In this document: one piece after another, positions 31,318 to 37,502 of the stretch
Position numbering within the stretch: the first letter of the stretch is position 1
Layout: every line of letters begins with the position of its first letter
Assembly (NCBI GenBank): GCA_017631955.1
Contig: JAGBSJ010000040.1
Coordinates: 1-37,502, forward strand
DNA from: Clostridia bacterium
Lineage (GTDB): Bacteria > Bacillota > Clostridia > Oscillospirales > Acutalibacteraceae
Length of the DNA: 37,502 nt
Reading direction: 5' to 3'
Notes under the pieces: generated by a model
Database searches by the model: none
What the model saw: only the letters and a program-made list of their open reading frames with translations
What the model was told of the DNA's origin: nothing
Position numbers and translations under genes: made by a program

Positions 31318-31330
31318 GGGACTTGAACCC
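31318..31330 (-). repeat. Inverted copy of the tRNA T-arm
   Basis: The 13-mer gggacttgaaccc is an exact reverse complement of gggttcaagtccc in the T arm of tRNA-Leu at 31241-31253. It lies 52 bases after the tRNA, beyond its terminator, and is followed by gagaggg, which echoes the acceptor stem. It may be the remnant of a recombination or integration event at the tRNA. Confidence 0.5.
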
Positions 31331-31392
31331 GAGAGGGTTTTTGCAAAAAGAAATATACAAATATTTCCCTTTTATTCAGTTAATAATTATGG

Positions 31393-31398
31393 TATAAT
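31393..31398 (+). promoter_or_regulatory. Extended -10 promoter of the flavodiiron gene
   Basis: TATAAT preceded by TG at the extended -10 position (TATGGTATAAT). No good -35 is present, which suits an extended -10 promoter. It lies 33 bases before the ATG. Confidence 0.6.
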
Positions 31399-31430
31399 AA
31401 TTTGCAGATTTTATTGCAAAGGAGTTTATT

Positions 31431-32579
31431 ATGATTACAAATGATGTTAAATATATAGGCGTAAATGACCACAACATAGATTTGTTTGAAGGTCAATATA
31501 TTGTTCCTAACGGAATGGCATACAATTCATACATTATAATGGATGAAAAAGTTACAATTATGGATTCAGTTGATGCTAATTTCAAAGATGAATGGCTTGA
31601 TAACATCAAAAATATTTTAGGCGACAAGTCACCTGATTACTTAATTGTTCAACACATGGAGCCAGACCATTCCGCAAATATTCACGAATTTGCACTTGCT
31701 TACCCTGAGGCAACAATTGTTGCTACAGACCGTGCATTTGTTATGATGGGCAAATTCTTCGGTACAGATTACGCTGACCGCAGAATTGTTGTAAAAGATG
31801 GTGACACATTGTCCCTTGGCAAACATAATCTTTCATTCTGCTTGGCGCCTATGGTACACTGGCCAGAAGTTATGATGACTTATGACTCTACCGACAAAAT
31901 TCTTTTCTCTGCAGACGGTTTCGGTAAATTCGGTGCTTTAGATGTAGAAGAAGACTGGGCTTGTGAAGCACGCCGTTATTACTTTGGTATTGTTGGCAAA
32001 TACGGTGCGCAAGTACAAGCAGTACTTAAAAAAGCCGCAAATCTTGACATTCAGATTATTTGCCCACTTCATGGCCCTGTACTTAAAGAAAACCTAGGTT
32101 ATTATCTTGATTTGTATAACACTTGGTCATCTTACAAAGTTGAAAGTGAAGGCACATTAATCTGCTACACATCAGTTTACGGAAACACAAAGAAAGCTGT
32201 TGATATGCTTGCAGACGAATTAAAAGCAAACGGATGCCCTAAAGTTGTTATCAACGACCTTGCTCGTTGTGATATGGCAGAAGCTGTTGAAGATGCTTTC
32301 CGTTACGGAAAAATCATTCTTGCAACTACCACATACAACGGTGATATTTTCCCATTTATGAGAAACTTTATTCACGACCTTGTAGAAAGAGGTTACAAAA
32401 ACCGCAAAATTGGTATTGTTGAAAACGGTAGCTGGGCACCGGTTGTTAAAAATAAGATTACAAAAATGTTTGAAAATTGCAAGGATTTAACTTTCTCGGA
32501 CACAGTAGTTACAATCCATTCGGCACTTAATGATGAAAGCCGTGAGCAAATTAAACAACTTGCAAAAGAAATGGCGTAA
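31431..32579 (+). CDS. fprA: Flavodiiron protein (FprA, A-type)
   Basis: Flavodiiron oxygen/NO reductase, 382 aa, protecting anaerobes by reducing O2 to water without radicals. The N-terminal metallo-beta-lactamase-like domain has the diiron ligands HMEPDHSANIHEF, MVHWPEVMM, FSADGFGKFG and CPLHGPV. The C-terminal flavodoxin domain (from about residue 250) has YTSVYGNTKKAVDMLADEL and ATTTYNGDIFPFMRNF. No fused rubredoxin is present, so electrons must come from a separate partner. AAAGGAG precedes the ATG; terminators flank it. Confidence 0.94.
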   Translation: MITNDVKYIGVNDHNIDLFEGQYIVPNGMAYNSYIIMDEKVTIMDSVDANFKDEWLDNIKNILGDKSPDYLIVQHMEPDHSANIHEFALAYPEATIVATDRAFVMMGKFFGTDYADRRIVVKDGDTLSLGKHNLSFCLAPMVHWPEVMMTYDSTDKILFSADGFGKFGALDVEEDWACEARRYYFGIVGKYGAQVQAVLKKAANLDIQIICPLHGPVLKENLGYYLDLYNTWSSYKVESEGTLICYTSVYGNTKKAVDMLADELKANGCPKVVINDLARCDMAEAVEDAFRYGKIILATTTYNGDIFPFMRNFIHDLVERGYKNRKIGIVENGSWAPVVKNKITKMFENCKDLTFSDTVVTIHSALNDESREQIKQLAKEMA

Positions 32580-32582
32580 ACA

Positions 32583-32611
32583 AAAAGGAGTAGCATTTTG
32601 CTACTCCTTTA
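32583..32611. terminator. Bidirectional terminator between fprA and the symporter gene
   Basis: A 12-bp perfect stem (aaaggagtagca / tgctactccttt) with a three-base loop and T-rich/A-rich flanks, between two convergent genes. Confidence 0.88.
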
Positions 32612-32623
32612 TTTATGTAATTA

Positions 32624-34150
32624 TTATGCTTCAGATTTTTGACCTTCTTTTTCGTGTTTTTCACGAAGTGCTTCATAAATTGGTTCCATTTTTTCTTTTG
32701 TAAGTGGGTAACCAAATCTGAAAATAAGCCATACACTTGTGTAAACAATTGCAGGAATAATTGTACAGATAAACATAATCTTTCTACTTGTATCGTTTTC
32801 TGTAATAAATCCGTTACCTGCGGTTAAGCTATCATACTTTGCCCATTGAAGAAGGAAAAGTCCGCCTGCGTCTGCAATCGCCTGACCAAACTGACGACCG
32901 AATGTATATGCAGAATAAACTGCACTTTCGTTACGAATACCAGTCTTGTATTCCTGATAGTCAATAACGTCCATAACAACTGCCCAGCAAGTAAGACTAA
33001 CGAATGTATAACCGAAACCGATAAGGAGAAGGCAAGTCATATAAAGCCATGCAGGGTAAATGCCTTGTGTTGGGTTAATCCAGCGAATAAAGCTTTCGTT
33101 GTTTGCAGTTACAAAAAGGAACACAGATGTTATTGCAGAAACAATTGACATTCTTCCGCAAAGCTCTTTTTTACCGTACTTTGCTGCAAGCTTCGGTGTG
33201 AATAAAATCAGTATTACCATTGGAAGATAATTACAGATTGTACCCACAATACTAAGACCTGTATTTGTAAAATAGTTCTTATAAAGATAAGTGTTGAATG
33301 AGCCGAACTGAAGCTGACCACTGATAAGAACACCTGATAAAGTAAGTAATACAAATGGTCTTGATTTGAAAAGCCCCTTATAAACACCTTTCAAATCAAC
33401 ATTTTCGTCTTCAACTGCAGGTACACGTTCTTTAACCATTTTATGACCGACAAGGTATGTGACGATTGAGAAAATACCCATTAAAAGTGCATACATGAAC
33501 ATTCTGCTACCGTCTGCAACTTCAATCTCCTGACCGGTCTGCTCATCAAATCTGCCAGTGCCCACATAAATAATCATTGGAGCAATGAGAAGAACTACTG
33601 CACCACCGATACCGCTACCTACCGAACGGGCAGTTGAAAGAATTGTTCTGCCTTTAGGGTCATCAGTAATAACAGATGCCAAAGAGCCGAACGGAATGTT
33701 CATAGCAGTATACATTGTGCAATAAATCAAGTACAAAACAATTGCAAGAACAAACAAAAGCATTGGCTTTTCTGCTAAGGTCTGATTATAGAAAATTGAA
33801 TTTGGGTCATTAAATGGAATAAAGCAAATTACTGTTGAAATACCAAGTGGCACTGCAACAAGACGTAAATACTGACGATATTTACCATCTTTGCCTGCTT
33901 TACGCTTTGAAACAACCGCACCCCACAATGGGTCGTTGATTACGTCCCAAAGACGAGTGATAATAAACATATAACCAACAAGCTTTGGAGCGATTCCAAT
34001 AACGTCAGTCATAAAAATTTTAAGATAGCTTGTAATGTATGTAAGGTTAAACATATTACCTGATTCAGCAATAGTGTAACCCGCTATATCCTTAAAGCCA
34101 ATTTTATTAGGATGATTGTTTACTTCTTTTACTTTCTTTTCTTTAGCCAA
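32624..34150 (-). CDS. GPH-family sugar:cation symporter
   Basis: Glycoside-pentoside-hexuronide:cation symporter (MFS superfamily), about 508 aa with 12 membrane segments. The family pattern is seen in the N-terminal segment (IAGYTIAESGNMFNLTYITS, then TRLWDVINDPLWGAVVSKRK) and in SYAYTFGRQ-like text near the end (VYSAYTFGRQFGQAIADAGG). The start is taken as TTG at 34150, with AGGGGG eight bases upstream; an ATG at 34192 lies before the predicted promoter start. No glycoside hydrolase lies next to it, so the sugar is unknown. It is a single gene. Confidence 0.87.
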   Translation of the reverse strand: MAKEKKVKEVNNHPNKIGFKDIAGYTIAESGNMFNLTYITSYLKIFMTDVIGIAPKLVGYMFIITRLWDVINDPLWGAVVSKRKAGKDGKYRQYLRLVAVPLGISTVICFIPFNDPNSIFYNQTLAEKPMLLFVLAIVLYLIYCTMYTAMNIPFGSLASVITDDPKGRTILSTARSVGSGIGGAVVLLIAPMIIYVGTGRFDEQTGQEIEVADGSRMFMYALLMGIFSIVTYLVGHKMVKERVPAVEDENVDLKGVYKGLFKSRPFVLLTLSGVLISGQLQFGSFNTYLYKNYFTNTGLSIVGTICNYLPMVILILFTPKLAAKYGKKELCGRMSIVSAITSVFLFVTANNESFIRWINPTQGIYPAWLYMTCLLLIGFGYTFVSLTCWAVVMDVIDYQEYKTGIRNESAVYSAYTFGRQFGQAIADAGGLFLLQWAKYDSLTAGNGFITENDTSRKIMFICTIIPAIVYTSVWLIFRFGYPLTKEKMEPIYEALREKHEKEGQKSEA

Positions 34151-34182
34151 GAAGATAACCCCCTTTTCATTCATTAAAAAAT

Positions 34183-34211
34183 ATGATAACACTTTTTTAA
34201 TGAAAATACAA
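34183..34211 (-). promoter_or_regulatory. Promoter of the symporter gene with surrounding inverted repeat
   Basis: TTGTAT (34206-34211) and TATCAT (34183-34188) on the minus strand, 17 bases apart. An inverted repeat tcattaaaaaa / ttttttaatga (34171-34181 and 34193-34203) brackets the -10, which could be an operator for a sugar-responsive regulator. Confidence 0.55.
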
Positions 34212-34222
34212 TAGAGAAAAGG

Positions 34223-36535
34223 TTATTCTTCATTAAAACTGATTTTCACTGTGGCTACGGTTATATCGTCACCACGAGTTACATTTCTGCTTTTTGCAAG
34301 GGCACACAATTTTTGCGGTAAGTCCTCAGAAAATCCGTTTTCTTTTATATACTGTTTGATTTCTTCAAGACTACTGTCAGCCGCACCATCAGACATCATA
34401 ACAATAACATCACCATCTTTGAGTCCGCCACGAACTGTAGCAAATTCCGCTTGCCTTAAAATACCAATAGGCATAGCAGATTTTTTTATTTCGCTTACCT
34501 TTCCTTTTCTATATAAAAGTGAAACTGTTGCTCCCGCTTTATAAATTATCGATTGCCCCGTATAAAGATTTGTTTTCAGAATATCAAGTGTTGCCAAAGA
34601 TTCTTCACGGCTTTTTACAAGCATTGCAGAGTTAACAAGCCGTAATGCACACGGAAAAGAAAATCCCGAAATAATAAGTCGAGAAAAAAGAGAAGATGCC
34701 ATAGCACCATCAATAGCGGCACGATGCCCTGTGCCCATACCGTCACTTAAAACTGTGATAAAATTGCCTTTTCCATCATAAAAAGCATCAATGCAATCGC
34801 CACACACGTCATATCCTTCGGCAGAAAGTTGATAAAAAACACATTGGGCAGAATATGACGGTTTTTCCCAATACATCAGAATTTTTTCAACATCATTTTT
34901 AATAATAGCAGGCGCAGAAAACTCTTTTTCTGTAACCTTTTCAATGCATTCTTTTATTTCGTTTTCGGGGACTTTATTATTCACATCTATTGTGAGATTG
35001 ACAACCATATTAAGGTCTTCATTTTCGTAGCAATTCACAAATGCAGGCACGCCAATATCATCAAGAGCGTTTTTCAGTGCATTAGACTTGCTTGCAAACA
35101 ATCGTATATCACTATTAAAATCGCAGAGCATATCATCAAGCATTTCGCAAACACTGTCAAACTGGTCTGCCGTAATTTTTCTCATTTCGTTAATTCTCCC
35201 CTCTGCACCAAGGCGTGCGCAATACGACGAATAATTCTTATTAAAACTATCACACAATGACATTATGCGAATACATCTACCCTGAAGTGATGACGGCACA
35301 AAAGACGGTGTAACACTACCTGTTTTGCGGATTTCTTCAACTATTGAGTCAAACTCACCTATTGTGGCGGGCATACCATTTCGCCAGCATTTATCAAAAC
35401 TTGCACAATCACCGCACACGTTGTCGCGAACTCGCAGATACACTCCCGTTGTATCGGGTGCGGCTTTTTCTTTTAATATTTCAGACACCTTTGTAACTGT
35501 GCCCGACATATTACCAACTGCATTTCTCACCATTTTAAGTCGCGAAATTACCATATTCTGCATGGCCACGCCATCCCCCGCAAGCGAAGAAAATGAAAGT
35601 TGCATTTTTAATTGCAGAAACGCCTTTTGTGGCACTACAACAAACAGTATTGATGCTATTGCAGTTTCAACCAGTAGAGATATGTCCTTCATGGCACTTT
35701 CAAAAAGCAAAAAAGATGTACCATAAGCGAATATGTATGAAAATGCACATAACACTCTGCCCGAATATGAAAAAAGACCTGAAAACAGACCTGAAATACA
35801 ATAAGAGAAAACTGAAAGGTCACTATTGCCCATCATTAGAAGGCCCAATGATACCCCTGTTCCCATTATCGCACCGCCGCTTTCACGAAAAAGATAAGCG
35901 GCACACATTATTATAAAACTGCAACAGATTCCCGATATTGAAACGCCAAAAACGCTTATCGGACTTGCCGACAAAATCAGAATAAGCATTGCAATAATTG
36001 TAGTTGTAAGTTCACGGTTTGTAAGATGCTCGCCCGATTTAATTTTGTTTAGCGAATTAAAGCCCACTGTAAAAAAATATGCTCCACCAAAAGCAGTTGC
36101 AGATTCTGCCACACGAAGAAATATATCATTCAATTCAAACGGAGTAACAATTGTTGCCACAATTCCTGTTGAAAGTGTACTGAAAAGTGAAATTACAGAT
36201 GGCAAAAACACCTTGTCCCGCAGTTTTGGAAAACTGTGAACATATAATTTAAGAATATATACCATAATAAGAGCCATTACATAACGAAATGCAAAAACGT
36301 ATTCGTTTGTTAGAATATACCCTAGCATTGCACCGAAACAAGAAAACAATGTGTACTCTTTTTTTGTACCACTGCAAAATGCGATTCCTAACGGTGAAAA
36401 ATACCCTTTGCTACCTGCCGACGCCATTAATGTGCCTATTCCGAAATGGACTAAATTTATTCCTACAGATTTCATAAAATCTGAAAGTTCAATTCTTTCG
36501 TTACCTTCACTTACGCCAAACTCCTGATTGCTCAT
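34223..36535 (-). CDS. spoIIE: SpoIIE, sporulation PP2C phosphatase
   Basis: Stage II sporulation protein E, about 770 aa, dephosphorylating SpoIIAA so that sigma-F becomes active in the forespore. The N-terminal part (about residues 20-310) has roughly ten membrane segments. A middle region with a CGDCASFDKCW Cys cluster follows. The C-terminal PP2C domain (about 560-770) has VLSDGMGTGHRAAIDGAMAS, VMMSDGAADSS and RGDDITVATVKI. The ATG at 36535 is used because a TATAAT lies about 36 bases upstream and AAAGGCGGTG precedes it; a longer ATG at 36598 lies before that. A pseudokinase-like gene lies directly upstream. Confidence 0.93.
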   Translation of the reverse strand: MSNQEFGVSEGNERIELSDFMKSVGINLVHFGIGTLMASAGSKGYFSPLGIAFCSGTKKEYTLFSCFGAMLGYILTNEYVFAFRYVMALIMVYILKLYVHSFPKLRDKVFLPSVISLFSTLSTGIVATIVTPFELNDIFLRVAESATAFGGAYFFTVGFNSLNKIKSGEHLTNRELTTTIIAMLILILSASPISVFGVSISGICCSFIIMCAAYLFRESGGAIMGTGVSLGLLMMGNSDLSVFSYCISGLFSGLFSYSGRVLCAFSYIFAYGTSFLLFESAMKDISLLVETAIASILFVVVPQKAFLQLKMQLSFSSLAGDGVAMQNMVISRLKMVRNAVGNMSGTVTKVSEILKEKAAPDTTGVYLRVRDNVCGDCASFDKCWRNGMPATIGEFDSIVEEIRKTGSVTPSFVPSSLQGRCIRIMSLCDSFNKNYSSYCARLGAEGRINEMRKITADQFDSVCEMLDDMLCDFNSDIRLFASKSNALKNALDDIGVPAFVNCYENEDLNMVVNLTIDVNNKVPENEIKECIEKVTEKEFSAPAIIKNDVEKILMYWEKPSYSAQCVFYQLSAEGYDVCGDCIDAFYDGKGNFITVLSDGMGTGHRAAIDGAMASSLFSRLIISGFSFPCALRLVNSAMLVKSREESLATLDILKTNLYTGQSIIYKAGATVSLLYRKGKVSEIKKSAMPIGILRQAEFATVRGGLKDGDVIVMMSDGAADSSLEEIKQYIKENGFSEDLPQKLCALAKSRNVTRGDDITVATVKISFNEE

Positions 36536-36565
36536 TTTTTCACCGCCTTTCGCCTTTATACAAGT

Positions 36566-36571
36566 ATTATA
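36566..36571 (-). promoter_or_regulatory. spoIIE promoter -10 element
   Basis: Perfect TATAAT on the minus strand about 30 bases before the start. No consensus -35 lies at 17 bases; a TTGACT lies about 31 bases upstream. Promoters of spoIIE are typically Spo0A-dependent with long spacing, which would fit, but no clear 0A box was identified. Confidence 0.5.
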
Positions 36572-36642
36572 TGCTTGTCCTTGCACGATTTTTGCCACAT
36601 TAAGTCAATGAAAAAAGTTTTATTCTGGCGGATTTTGTTGTT

Positions 36643-37293
36643 TTAATTCTGATGATATTCCATTCCAAATAATTCTACATACAACGGAGAAAGGCGGTCA
36701 CTGATAAGAGAATACAAATCAGTAGACTTTAGATTATTATAATCTGTGGATTTTTGAAACATCATAATTGCATTTGTATGAAAAGTATTTTGCATTATAA
36801 AAAATCTGCCACTTGATTTAAGACAAACATCACAGACAAATTGCAACCCGTTATTATAGGTATTATCAAAAACGCCTCCACTTTGCACCTCTATCTGCAC
36901 AAAATTTTGTGACTCAACAGTTTTCACAGTTACAAGCTTTTCGCTACCGAAAAGATAAGCATTTGAAAGCAGGTTAAGAAGTGCTTTTGTAACAAATCTT
37001 TGGTTACAAACTGCGGGCGTTGTTTCGTTACCACAAAAAATAAAAGACATTCCCATTTGTGAAAGAAGAATGTCGCACCCCATAGTAACACTTTCTGCAA
37101 GTGCAGAAATATTTACAGTTTCAAGTGGAAAATCAATGAAAGAGTTTAATTCGAGTTGACGAAGAAATATATAGTGTTTCCGCAAGGAAGATTTGTCCCC
37201 ATTATTGAAAGAATGGTCAAAAAGCAGTTGCAAACGGTCGCGGTCAATATCATTTTGGCAAAAATTATACGGTTTTGTGCTTTCAAAGTGCAT
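36643..37293 (-). CDS. Degenerate histidine-kinase-like ATPase domain protein
   Basis: A 216-aa protein resembling the C-terminal half of a histidine kinase. The N-terminal half (residues about 15-90) looks like the helical dimerisation region but has no clear phospho-acceptor H-box. The N-box is kept (RFVTKALLNLLSNAYLF). The G1 box DxGxG is reduced to VQSGGVFDN and G2 to NGLQFVCDVCLKSSGRFFI, so ATP binding is doubtful. The ATG at 37293 is used because GGAGGG lies seven bases upstream. It lies just upstream of spoIIE in the same orientation, suggesting a link to sporulation. Confidence 0.68.
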   Translation of the reverse strand: MHFESTKPYNFCQNDIDRDRLQLLFDHSFNNGDKSSLRKHYIFLRQLELNSFIDFPLETVNISALAESVTMGCDILLSQMGMSFIFCGNETTPAVCNQRFVTKALLNLLSNAYLFGSEKLVTVKTVESQNFVQIEVQSGGVFDNTYNNGLQFVCDVCLKSSGRFFIMQNTFHTNAIMMFQKSTDYNNLKSTDLYSLISDRLSPLYVELFGMEYHQN

Positions 37294-37403
37294 TTTTATA
37301 CCCTCCATACTATAAATTTTATACCCATTTTGGCGGAATATTCCCCGATTTTTGAACACATTGACAAAAAGTTCACAAAATACCAAAAATTTGAAAAATA
37401 TGC

Positions 37404-37432
37404 TTGCATATTTTCTTCAAAAGATATAAAAT
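37404..37432 (+). promoter_or_regulatory. Promoter of the next gene (starts at 37492)
   Basis: TTGCAT (37404-37409) and TAAAAT (37427-37432) on the plus strand with 17-base spacing. A palindrome aaatatgc-tt-gcatattt (37396-37413) covers the -35, and a further tatgcata lies downstream at about 37447-37454; these could be operator sites. Confidence 0.65.
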
Positions 37433-37491
37433 AATATACGCAATAATATGCATACTAATATTTGTAAATATTTTATTTGGAGGAATTCAAA

Positions 37492-37502
37492 ATGTCAGTT
37501 AA
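37492..37502 (+). CDS. Start of a truncated gene at the window edge
   Basis: An ATG at 37492 with a strong GGAGG site nine bases upstream, reading MSV before the window ends. With the promoter at 37404 this is the first codons of a real gene, but its identity cannot be told from this window. Confidence 0.6.

Noticed and set aside
36536-36598. A longer SpoIIE starting at the ATG at 36598
   Set aside because: That ATG lies upstream of the -10 at 36566-36571 and lacks a ribosome site; the ATG at 36535 fits the family start better.

Overview
The window looks like the chromosome of a low-GC, endospore-forming anaerobic member of the Clostridia, probably Oscillospiraceae/Ruminococcaceae-like. The evidence is spoIIE, a SpoIIQ-like M23 protein and a SleB-type cortex hydrolase, an oxygen-reducing flavodiiron protein, a sensory-type [FeFe]-hydrogenase operon, LexA of the Firmicute type, AT-rich consensus promoters and GGAGG ribosome sites. 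No species can be named from the sequence alone. No prophage, insertion sequence, integrase or CRISPR array was seen.

Layout. (1) 1-835: a SleB-like hydrolase on the plus strand. (2) 837-9088, minus strand: a compact aromatic operon. It runs from a strong promoter through a 28-codon Phe/Tyr-rich leader peptide and an attenuator hairpin into DAHP synthase, tyrA, aroB, aroA, aroC, pheA, a fused aroE-aroK and aroQ. All seven shikimate steps plus both prephenate branches are present; no trp genes are. (3) 9122-12950, minus: trpS, a 46-aa small protein, and a polar amino-acid ABC transporter whose binding protein appears circularly permuted. (4) 13026-15578, minus: a GtrA-like protein and an XRE/membrane fusion protein paired with a GDYXXLXY-like protein. 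(5) 15675-15840, plus: tRNA-Thr(GGT). (6) 15842-20124, minus: an RNA-modification operon (THUMP methyltransferase, lipid kinase, rsmE, and an rsmF-like gene broken by one frameshift). (7) 20140-22370: lexA with its operator, then a divergent side with an unassigned hairpin-rich transcript, spoIIQ-like and an Sfp-type transferase. (8) 22414-26120, minus: a hypothetical gene, a palindrome-rich spacer and a five-gene DRTGG / HATPase / hydrogenase-like / DRTGG / PHP operon. (9) 26173-29957, minus: a condensation-fold protein with a membrane partner, then a Na+-decarboxylase beta subunit with a small gamma-like partner. (10) 29989-32610, plus: DUF554 protein, a small acidic protein, tRNA-Leu(GAG) and a flavodiiron protein. 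(11) 32584-37293, minus: a GPH symporter, spoIIE and a degenerate histidine-kinase-like ATPase. A new plus-strand gene starts at 37492.

The two most notable observations are these. First, the aromatic operon carries a complete ribosome-mediated attenuator: leader peptide with YFYFSFYF, a protector arm, an antiterminator and a terminator that are mutually exclusive, rather than the T-box usual in Firmicutes. Second, in the ABC transporter binding protein the segment that normally ends the SBP_bac_3 fold sits directly after the lipoprotein signal peptide, and the C-terminus stops where that segment should begin.
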